Positions 1 through 6,783 of a DNA stretch of 12,907 nt are shown here, piece by piece (the stretch's first letter is position 1; the number at the start of each line of letters is the position of its first letter). The translations under genes and the position numbers were made by a program. The stretch spans positions 1-12,907 of the forward strand of contig CACZSE010000188.1 in assembly GCA_902783735.1 (NCBI GenBank), given 5' to 3'. This DNA comes from an uncultured Lachnospiraceae bacterium (GTDB lineage: Bacteria > Bacillota > Clostridia > Lachnospirales > Lachnospiraceae). The notes under the pieces were generated by a model. The model was not told the origin of the DNA, did not search any database, and worked only from the letters and a program-made list of their open reading frames with translations.

Positions 1-1367
1 CGTTTGAAGAACATTAAAATACGGTTTATCCTGTTGTTGAACAGGTACAGGTCCGATTCCAATATAGAATTCAAGGCATCGCCAAATGCCAGATATCCGC
101 ATATGAAGCTTTCGTAGTATAGGGAAACGATAACATATAATCTGTTCTGCTCGCACAGGTCTTCCTCGGGGACAAGGCTGTTTCTTGATACTCTGTAAGC
201 CTCAGAAGGGATCGCATCATGTTTTCCTATAATGACATTGAACTCATTGCTGTATGTAAATGCCGGCAGTGTTACATCTTTACCAAGATTTTCAAATATC
301 GGATCCAGCATCATGTAGAATGTATTGCCTTCGGAACCGGTATTACCACTGAATATCTCTCGAAGATTTGCTGTTAGTTCACTGTAACTTTGAGACTTTA
401 AGATGGCCTGTTCCAATGCAAAAAGTCTTCCGGATATGCCATAATTTCTTTGAGTGGCTACCGGATACTGATGCGCAAAGTCACGTCGTATCTTATCTCC
501 GTCAAAATCCGTACAGCCGCAACTCTCTTTTATGATGCACCTGCTGTTTATACGGGTTGAAACCACGCTTTTGTCTCCGTTAAATATCGATAAAAGCTTC
601 TCGGCGGAGAGTTTTCCAAGATCATCGTATCCCTGATCAACTGTAGTTATTGCAGGGTAATAGTGCTGTCCCTGAGAAAGATTATCATAACCGGTAATGA
701 TCGTGGATTCCGGTATATTGATACCTCTTTCGGATAAAAACAGAGTGGCATGTATTGCAAGAGTATCATTGGCACATATTATCGCATTGGGAAGTTCCGG
801 GTATTTATCCATCAGTGCTTCCATATGCTCACGACATTTCTTTACTTCCCAGTCAGTGTAATAAACATTATCATCACTGAAAGCAATACCATGATCGGCC
901 ATGCACTTTTTCAAAACTTCCAGTCTTACGTTTGAATCTTCGTTTTCTGCGGAACCGGCCAAAAAAACAACGGATCTGACTTTATGAACATCTATGAGGT
1001 GTTCGCACAGTTCGTACATGCCGGGATGGTTGTCGACACCAAAGTATGAAAAGCCGTCATGCTTCATACCGATACTTATCGCAGGGATACCGCTTTCTTC
1101 TATGGAAGAATAGATATTATCGATATCTTCTTTGAAATTCAATCCTGAACCGAATACAACAGCTGCATCAAAGGTCTTAAGATCGGGCAGCTTATATACC
1201 ATGCCTTCAGCTTTTCTGTTTATGTCAGGCATACCGTAGGAACCATAACTCATAAATAAATAGATGTCTGCATAATTGTCCGGAAGACCGGATTTCAGAG
1301 TTTTTATGTAGTTGACAAGGTTTTCGGATGTCCAGCCGTTGGCGAACAGAGCAATCCTTTTTTTCAT
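1..1367 (-). CDS. LacI-type sugar-sensor protein without DNA-binding domain, C-terminus cut by window edge
   Basis: The frame is open from an ATG at 1367 to the left edge, giving 455 visible residues and no stop. The protein begins MKKRIALFANGW and goes straight into a periplasmic-binding-protein-like fold, without the LacI helix-turn-helix. Signature stretches are NAIICANDTLAIHA, IPESTIITGYDN and a Ser-Cys-Gly-Cys motif at residues 282-285 that ends the sensor domain. After it comes a region with the pattern LYVIVSLYYESFICGYLAFGD, also seen in modified form in the paralogue at 6784-8679. By that comparison the missing end probably carries an output domain such as GGDEF, but it lies outside the window. 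It is cytoplasmic, since no signal peptide or membrane segment is visible, and probably binds a sugar or sugar phosphate. It is the second gene of an operon with the glycosyltransferase. An ordinary LacI repressor is unlikely because the headpiece is absent. Confidence 0.85.
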   Translation of the reverse strand, partial: MKKRIALFANGWTSENLVNYIKTLKSGLPDNYADIYLFMSYGSYGMPDINRKAEGMVYKLPDLKTFDAAVVFGSGLNFKEDIDNIYSSIEESGIPAISIGMKHDGFSYFGVDNHPGMYELCEHLIDVHKVRSVVFLAGSAENEDSNVRLEVLKKCMADHGIAFSDDNVYYTDWEVKKCREHMEALMDKYPELPNAIICANDTLAIHATLFLSERGINIPESTIITGYDNLSQGQHYYPAITTVDQGYDDLGKLSAEKLLSIFNGDKSVVSTRINSRCIIKESCGCTDFDGDKIRRDFAHQYPVATQRNYGISGRLFALEQAILKSQSYSELTANLREIFSGNTGSEGNTFYMMLDPIFENLGKDVTLPAFTYSNEFNVIIGKHDAIPSEAYRVSRNSLVPEEDLCEQNRLYVIVSLYYESFICGYLAFGDALNSILESDLYLFNNRINRILMFFK

Positions 1368-1374
1368 GTTAAAT

Positions 1375-1379
1375 TCCTT
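1375..1379 (-). promoter_or_regulatory. Ribosome binding site overlapping upstream stop codon
   Basis: On the minus strand this reads AAGGA, seven bases before the ATG at 1367. It overlaps the TAA stop (1378-1380) of the upstream glycosyltransferase. The arrangement fixes the start of the sensor gene and suggests translational coupling. Confidence 0.75.
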
Positions 1380-2298
1380 AAAATCTTTTTTCTATGATAT
1401 ATCTGGGACGATCCTTTACTTCGTCGTATATCTGCGAGATATAGATACCTATGATACCGAGGCTTATCATTATAATGCCTCCTGTAAGAAGTATCAGTCC
1501 TATGACTGTGGTAAAGCCTCCCAATGCTGTGTGGGTAAAATATCTGAAAAGTGCTTCCCCGCCCAAAAATATGCTGGCGAAGATGAATATTACCCCCATG
1601 ACGGTGACTAACTGAAGCGGGTCGGCCGAAAAGATGGTTATATTGTGAATGGCATATTTGATCAGCCCGCCTGTTGACCATTTGCTGACGCCGAGTTTTC
1701 TGTCTGCCACATCGAATGGTACTTTAACGGATTTAAACCCTACCCATCTTGACAGACCTCTGAAAAACGGAGCTGCTTCAGGCATGCTGACCAGTGCCTT
1801 GACAACCGACCTGTCCACAAGAACAAAATCCGAAGCGTCTTTAAGATCGATATTTGAAAGACTGCTTATGACAGCATAAAAGATCTTGGCCATAAGCTTG
1901 TGAATAATGTTTTCCGAGCCTCTGTCTTTTTTTACGCCCTCTACTATGGAGAAACCTTCCTTCCACAGTCGGTACATTTCTCTTATGACAGCAGGAGGAT
2001 GCTGAAGATCGCAGTCCATAACTACACAGCAATCTCCTTTGGCTTCATTCAGTCCGGCAAATATAGCCGATTCCTTCCCAAAATTTCTTGAAAAGGATAT
2101 ACAGTGGATCCTGTCTTTATCTGAATCGGCCAAAGCCTTGATCTCATCAAAAGTTTTATCGGTTGATCCGTCATCTACAAATATAAATTCATATGATACA
2201 TCCATATCATCCAGAACCTTACATATCTCTTTGTAAGCTGTGGATATCATCTGCTCTTCGTTAAAAGCAGGGATGATCAGGGATAATAAATCACTCAT
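1378..2298 (-). CDS. Polyprenyl-phosphate glycosyltransferase, GT2 family, GtrB/CsbB/DPM1-like
   Basis: This 306-residue membrane glycosyltransferase probably moves a sugar from a nucleotide donor to undecaprenyl phosphate on the cytoplasmic face of the membrane. The N-terminal GT-A domain has PAFNEE (residues 10-15), DDGS at 42-45, the metal-binding D-C-D at 95-97 followed by LQHPP, and RGLSRW at about 180-185, which matches the acceptor-site Arg-Trp motif of the family. Two membrane segments follow at about 228-252 and 262-287, and the tail ends in RPRYIIEKRF, all typical of GtrB/CsbB. The ATG at 2298 is preceded by AAGGAA (2307-2312). An in-frame TTG at 2319 would add seven codons, but it lacks a ribosome site and lies at the predicted transcription start. 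The divergent YfhO gene is its likely partner (see that entry). The sugar transferred cannot be read from the sequence. Confidence 0.92.
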   Translation of the reverse strand: MSDLLSLIIPAFNEEQMISTAYKEICKVLDDMDVSYEFIFVDDGSTDKTFDEIKALADSDKDRIHCISFSRNFGKESAIFAGLNEAKGDCCVVMDCDLQHPPAVIREMYRLWKEGFSIVEGVKKDRGSENIIHKLMAKIFYAVISSLSNIDLKDASDFVLVDRSVVKALVSMPEAAPFFRGLSRWVGFKSVKVPFDVADRKLGVSKWSTGGLIKYAIHNITIFSADPLQLVTVMGVIFIFASIFLGGEALFRYFTHTALGGFTTVIGLILLTGGIIMISLGIIGIYISQIYDEVKDRPRYIIEKRF

Positions 2299-2325
2299 TT
2301 TCTCTGTTCCTTCACTCAATATATA

Positions 2326-2354
2326 ATTTTATAGAAAAAATATTTGTATTTCAA
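2326..2354 (-). promoter_or_regulatory. Promoter of the glycosyltransferase-sensor operon
   Basis: On the minus strand there is a -35 box TTGAAA (2349-2354), a 17-base spacer and a -10 box TAAAAT (2326-2331). Each box matches five of six consensus positions. The transcription start would fall near 2319, giving a leader of about 20 bases to the ATG at 2298. Confidence 0.6.
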
Positions 2355-2401
2355 GCCAAAATATACAGGCGTTCAATGCAAAAATATGCACTTTGAAATA
2401 G

Positions 2402-2427
2402 TTGACATAAGTGCTATTATATATAAT
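2402..2427 (+). promoter_or_regulatory. Possible promoter elements upstream of YfhO gene, poor spacing
   Basis: A perfect TTGACA (2402-2407) and a perfect TATAAT (2422-2427) lie together, but only 14 bases separate them, short for a sigma-70-type promoter. If used, transcription would start around 2434, after the ATG chosen for the next gene. The assignment is therefore weak. It matters because it bears on which start codon is real. Confidence 0.3.
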
Positions 2428-5019
2428 ATGAATGCCAGAAGGACAAATAAAGAAAAAAATAAATATCCTCACGCATTAACGGCGGCATTACTTACGATGG
2501 TGATGTACGTTTTTTTTGTGATAGGCTGTCGTATTGCTCCTTTCGGAGATGATACTTTTCTTGTTTATGACATGAAAAGGCAGTATGTTGATTTCTATTC
2601 CTACTTTAAGAGCATGCTGGCCGGAGAGAATGACATGTTCTATTCATGGGCCATTGCCATGGGAACCGGAGCTGTAGGATTTTTCACATATTATCTGTCC
2701 AGCCCGCTGCTTTTTATTGTCGGATTGTTTGACAGAGAGAATCTGACATCGGCCATTACACTTTTGATCGGCATTAAGCTTATGCTGACTTCCGCATCAT
2801 GTGACATCTTCTTAGCTTCATATGTGAACCGCGAAAAGAAGGAAAAGGACAGTAAAAACAGGCCACATACGTTAATCTTTTCCTTGTCTTATACTCTCAG
2901 CGCTTTCATTGTCTCAAACAGCATAAATCCAATGTGGATTGACATTTTTGCGCTCATGCCGCTTACGATATTCTTTTTGGATAAACTCATATTTGAAAAG
3001 AAAAAATCGGGATATATGATCTGCCTGGCTCTTATGCTGTGGTGTAATTATTACATGACGTTTATGGTATGTATCTTTATTGTGATCTGGACCTTGTACA
3101 GGCTTGTATCAGATAAAGAAGATGCGCTTATAAAACTTCTGAGAGTCGGTATATGTTCCTTTTGGGCAGCATGTCTTGTTGGTGTGGTACTTATACCGAC
3201 TGCACTCGATCTTATGGGCAGCCCGAAAGATATATTCGAACTTGGACTTGAGACCACAAAAGGAAATCTGAGCATAAGAGATGTACTCATAAAAATGTGG
3301 ATCATGGCTTATAACAGAAGACAGACCATATTTGGTACGCCTCTCATTTACATAGGGATCCTAAGTATCTTTTTGGTGATACTCTATTTTTTGAACAATA
3401 CTATAAAGAAAAAAGAAAAGATATGTATGTTAGTCATTTTTGCGATCTTTTGGGTTTCTTTTCTTTTTGATAAGATCAATCTTGTGTGGCATGCGGGAAT
3501 GGAACCCTCCGGATATCCTTACAGAGAGGCGTTTTTATACATACTGGTATGTCTGATGTGTGCCTGCAGATGCTTCAACAATCCAAAGGGAATTGATATA
3601 AAGCGCGTTATGATAGCAGGTGTACTGACCGGAAGTGCTTTTGCTTACAGTCTGACCGGAAAATACGAATTTGCCGATAAGCGGTTTGCAGTTACGAACA
3701 CTGTACTGATCGTTATTATCTTTCTTTTGCTCTTACTCCTTGTTTTCGTTTCCACGGGAGGCAGATTCAAAAGGACCGAATATACTGAGAAGATATCTTC
3801 AATGATCATAGCAACGCTTGTCATTATCCAGATAGCCGAGCTGGTCATCAATGCCAGATACATATACAGTCACCAGACATCAATGAATATGCTTGGACAA
3901 AAGGAATATGAGAGGATCGTGTCCGAAACATCCAAAGCTGTAGACTATGCCAAGCGTGATCTGGGCTTTTACAGGATTGAGAACATGAAGTCCAGGGAGC
4001 AGAATGATGATATGATGTATAACTATAACGGCATAACGCATTACAGCTCTGCGGGTATACTCGACACCCGTTACTTCTTACAGAATATAGGTTTCAACGA
4101 TGACGGACTCTATACGGATTTCGGTCATGATAACACCTGTGCTGCCGATTCCTTGCTGGGTATAAGGTATCTTGTGGGAGCCGATGAATACAGGAAAACA
4201 TATGAAAAGGTATATGACGGAGAATATTCGTTATACAAAAATCCCTATTCGCTTCCGGTTGCCACCCTCGTATCGCAAATGCCGGGAGAACTGACGGGGT
4301 CACCCTTTGAGATGCAGCAGGAGATGCTCGATAATCTCAGTGATACTCAGGGGGAGGTATTTACAAATGCGATAATGTGGAGTCAGGTATTTTCAGATGA
4401 CAACGGCGCTTACAAGTACTTCATGTGTAAGCCGAAATATGACGGCAATGTTTACCTGTATCTTGATCATATAGAGGAGCTTACGCAGAATCTCGTGATA
4501 TATGTCGGCGATGAACCTGTAAGCGGCTACGGAAACAAGAGTTCCATGAAGATAGTGAATCTGGGATATCATGAAAAAGATAAGGTATTTGATGTCTATG
4601 TGCGCTCCGATTCTAAAATTGCCGATTTCGGAGAGGCTCATATCATGACGGAAAACATGGACGAGATTGAACTGGCTTATGAGCAGATCAAAGATCGTGG
4701 CTGTGAGATCAAAAAGCTTGAGTCATCAAGACTTGAGATCTCTGTGCCAAATGAAGTATTGAATGGTGAGAACAAAGGTGTTATCACTACCATTCCCTAT
4801 GAGAAAGGGTGGAAAGTGACGGTAAACAAAAAAAGAGTAGCATGTGAAAAGGTATATGACTCATTTATGTTTATTCCTTTAGCAGGTATCGAAGATGCTC
4901 AGGTCATTGAAATGAAATATATTCCGGAGGGCATGAGAGAAGGAGTATTTATATCATTTATCGCCATAGCCGGAATTGTTCTTTGGGAGATCATTGAACG
5001 CAGGAAAAATCATGTTTGA
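2428..5019 (+). CDS. YfhO-family membrane protein, putative envelope polymer glycosyltransferase
   Basis: This is an 863-residue polytopic protein of the YfhO family (GT-C-like). Known YfhO proteins work on the outer face of the membrane and pass a sugar from undecaprenyl phosphate to lipoteichoic acid. Family features include a first membrane segment at about 16-36, then PFGDDTFLVYDMKRQY with the conserved Asp48 in the first outer loop, then YSWAIAMGTGAVGFFTYYLS and NPMWIDIFALMPL. Membrane segments continue to about residue 475. A large soluble extracytoplasmic domain (about 480-835) follows, and a last membrane segment lies near 838-856, before a basic tail. The start is uncertain. ATG 2428 gives a normal short basic N-terminus but has no visible ribosome site; ATG 2386 and TTG 2344 are in frame and equally unsupported. 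It diverges from the CsbB-like glycosyltransferase, its likely sugar-carrier supplier. The polymer modified is unknown. Confidence 0.88.
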   Translation: MNARRTNKEKNKYPHALTAALLTMVMYVFFVIGCRIAPFGDDTFLVYDMKRQYVDFYSYFKSMLAGENDMFYSWAIAMGTGAVGFFTYYLSSPLLFIVGLFDRENLTSAITLLIGIKLMLTSASCDIFLASYVNREKKEKDSKNRPHTLIFSLSYTLSAFIVSNSINPMWIDIFALMPLTIFFLDKLIFEKKKSGYMICLALMLWCNYYMTFMVCIFIVIWTLYRLVSDKEDALIKLLRVGICSFWAACLVGVVLIPTALDLMGSPKDIFELGLETTKGNLSIRDVLIKMWIMAYNRRQTIFGTPLIYIGILSIFLVILYFLNNTIKKKEKICMLVIFAIFWVSFLFDKINLVWHAGMEPSGYPYREAFLYILVCLMCACRCFNNPKGIDIKRVMIAGVLTGSAFAYSLTGKYEFADKRFAVTNTVLIVIIFLLLLLLVFVSTGGRFKRTEYTEKISSMIIATLVIIQIAELVINARYIYSHQTSMNMLGQKEYERIVSETSKAVDYAKRDLGFYRIENMKSREQNDDMMYNYNGITHYSSAGILDTRYFLQNIGFNDDGLYTDFGHDNTCAADSLLGIRYLVGADEYRKTYEKVYDGEYSLYKNPYSLPVATLVSQMPGELTGSPFEMQQEMLDNLSDTQGEVFTNAIMWSQVFSDDNGAYKYFMCKPKYDGNVYLYLDHIEELTQNLVIYVGDEPVSGYGNKSSMKIVNLGYHEKDKVFDVYVRSDSKIADFGEAHIMTENMDEIELAYEQIKDRGCEIKKLESSRLEISVPNEVLNGENKGVITTIPYEKGWKVTVNKKRVACEKVYDSFMFIPLAGIEDAQVIEMKYIPEGMREGVFISFIAIAGIVLWEIIERRKNHV

Positions 5020-5067
5020 GTGATGCGGATCAGTTACTTTTTTTGACATTTAAAAGGGGTAGAGGAT

Positions 5068-6762
5068 ATGGAAAGTGAAAATATGACGGGAATCATAAAA
5101 AAGAACAGACTGATCGGACTTATTAAGGGCATCGGTCTTAAGATCTACGAGGTCTTCAAGGATTATCCCGTAACAATGTTAGGGATAATAGTTGCGGCGC
5201 TGCTTGGAGCGATACTGGAGGAAGTTTATAACAATAATACAGAAGAGATCCTGGAAAAGATAATGGTTTTCTGCCTGATCACGTCAGGCCAGACCATCAT
5301 GTATGAAGAGGTCTTTAAGAAAAAGATACCCGTAAGGGTGATCGGAAGTATTGTCTCTGCGATAATATCATTTGTTTTTGTGATGATCTTCTCACATGAG
5401 GGCGAGACACTTTGGGGAGCAGACACGGATCTTGTTTCGGAGACAGCGGTTCGTTTTCTGTGTCCTTATCTTACTGTTTTGATAGGTTCGGCGATTTATC
5501 ACATGTTTAAACGGCTTGAGCAGGATTTTGAGGTTTACTGTACCAAGGCCTTTCTTGAACTTATCCGTGCAACGGTGGTGTATTTTCTTTTTGCCGTGGG
5601 ACTTGGCATCATTGTGTTCATATTCAATGAACTTATATATGATACCGATGACTTTATATGGCAGTTGGAATTGTTCCTGGCGGGCGGGATATATGTGCCC
5701 ATGTGCCTGAAAGCGATCTCCGGGAAAAATGAACGACCCGGGAAATTTGCGAGATTATGCATAATATATGTAATGCAGTCCATGCTCCTGATCGCTTTTT
5801 TGATCATATATGTTTACATCGTTAAGCTGTTTATATCGGATGAAACTCCTTCCAATTCCGTATTCGGTATATTGGCATTTCTTTTCTCGATCGGCATGCC
5901 GGTCTGGACGCTCATCCATGGTGTCATCCGTGAGGATCAGGGTTCAAAGTTTTCAGAGTATATACCGTTTTTGTTTGTACCGTTTGTGCTTTTACAATGC
6001 TGGAGTATGGGCATCCGCATAAAAGCGTACGGAATAACGACATCAAGATATTTCGGTATTGTGCTTATTATCGGAGAGATCATATACATCACGCTATATG
6101 TGCTTCAGATGATAAAAAAGAAGGATTTTTTGTCCAAGATCATTTTTGTCATCATGATACTGACGGTCTTTTCAATACTTATACCCGCGACAAATTTTCA
6201 GGATGCCGTCATACGTTCACAGACTAAACGTTTAGAAGAGCTTCTTTCAAAAGAACATGAGTCCGAAAGCATGAAAAGTGCGATATATTCCGCCTACAAT
6301 GCTATAGAAAGAGCCGGGTACAAGGGAGAAAAGACTCTTGAAATAAAATACACCAAGGAACAGATGAAAGAAATAGAAGGCTACAGCGGCTACAGGTATT
6401 ATGATCCGGAGGTATACGTGTATTCAAAAAAATGTGAGTTGGATGACCTTGATGTAAGTGGTTTTAAAAAGATCACTTATGTAGTCGGAAAACCGGGAAA
6501 TGCAGCAACATGTTACCTGTACCGCGGCAATACCGAAACGAACAGACCGGAGTTTGGGATCATGGTCGATCTTTCGGGGTATGTTCAGTCCATAATCAAT
6601 GATATGGATCACAAGGAAACGCAATTTTCTCTGCAGGGAAGAGAGATCGTAAAGATTGATGACAATACTTCTCTATACATAAGAAGCCTGGAATTCAGAT
6701 ATAATGAAAACAGTTTGAAAGTAAGCCAGATAGAATTAAACGGTTACCTTTTGGAAAGATAA
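5068..6762 (+). CDS. DUF4153-type multi-membrane protein with C-terminal extracytoplasmic domain
   Basis: This 564-residue membrane protein resembles DUF4153 proteins of Firmicutes, whose function is not established. The N-terminal two thirds holds roughly ten hydrophobic segments from about residue 32 to 377, including LCPYLTVLIGSAIYHMF, VYFLFAVGLGIIVFIF and GILAFLFSIGMPVWTLIHG. From about 378 to the end it is hydrophilic, with a mixed-charge stretch (RLEELLSKEHESESMKSA) and then a probably folded domain, predicted outside the cell. The ATG at 5068 follows AAAAGGGG with eight bases between, and GAGG lies closer still; a second in-frame Met five codons later is less well placed. It lies 48 bases behind the YfhO gene without a clear terminator or well-formed promoter between them, so the two are probably co-transcribed. 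Its role in envelope assembly is a guess from position only. Confidence 0.8.
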   Translation: MESENMTGIIKKNRLIGLIKGIGLKIYEVFKDYPVTMLGIIVAALLGAILEEVYNNNTEEILEKIMVFCLITSGQTIMYEEVFKKKIPVRVIGSIVSAIISFVFVMIFSHEGETLWGADTDLVSETAVRFLCPYLTVLIGSAIYHMFKRLEQDFEVYCTKAFLELIRATVVYFLFAVGLGIIVFIFNELIYDTDDFIWQLELFLAGGIYVPMCLKAISGKNERPGKFARLCIIYVMQSMLLIAFLIIYVYIVKLFISDETPSNSVFGILAFLFSIGMPVWTLIHGVIREDQGSKFSEYIPFLFVPFVLLQCWSMGIRIKAYGITTSRYFGIVLIIGEIIYITLYVLQMIKKKDFLSKIIFVIMILTVFSILIPATNFQDAVIRSQTKRLEELLSKEHESESMKSAIYSAYNAIERAGYKGEKTLEIKYTKEQMKEIEGYSGYRYYDPEVYVYSKKCELDDLDVSGFKKITYVVGKPGNAATCYLYRGNTETNRPEFGIMVDLSGYVQSIINDMDHKETQFSLQGREIVKIDDNTSLYIRSLEFRYNENSLKVSQIELNGYLLER

Positions 6763-6770
6763 CCGTTTAA
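6736..6770. terminator. Hairpin between convergent genes, likely bidirectional terminator
   Basis: An 11-base perfect inverted repeat (6736-6746 with 6760-6770) extends inward by four more pairs around a three-base loop. The TAA stop of the DUF4153 gene (6760-6762) sits inside the right arm. No T-run follows immediately; the nearest (6787-6792) is 16 bases away on the plus strand. It is therefore not a textbook intrinsic terminator, though its place between convergent genes fits one. Confidence 0.5.
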
Positions 6771-6783
6771 AGACAGATCGGTG

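Noticed and set aside
31..46. Six-base inverted repeat CCTGTT/AACAGG near the left edge
   Set aside because: It lies in the coding region of the sensor protein and has no terminator or operator context.
1..1367. Annotation of the left-edge gene as a classical LacI DNA-binding repressor
   Set aside because: The protein begins directly with the first strand of the sensor fold; no helix-turn-helix residues precede it and the stop of the upstream gene leaves no room for one.
4049..4062. GTATAC within the YfhO gene as a further GntR site
   Set aside because: Only the central six bases match, the flanks do not, and it is deep in a coding region.
5043..5048. TTGACA between the YfhO and DUF4153 genes, possible internal promoter
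   Set aside because: The expected -10 position reads GATATG-like sequence and would overlap the start codon, so it is probably coincidental.
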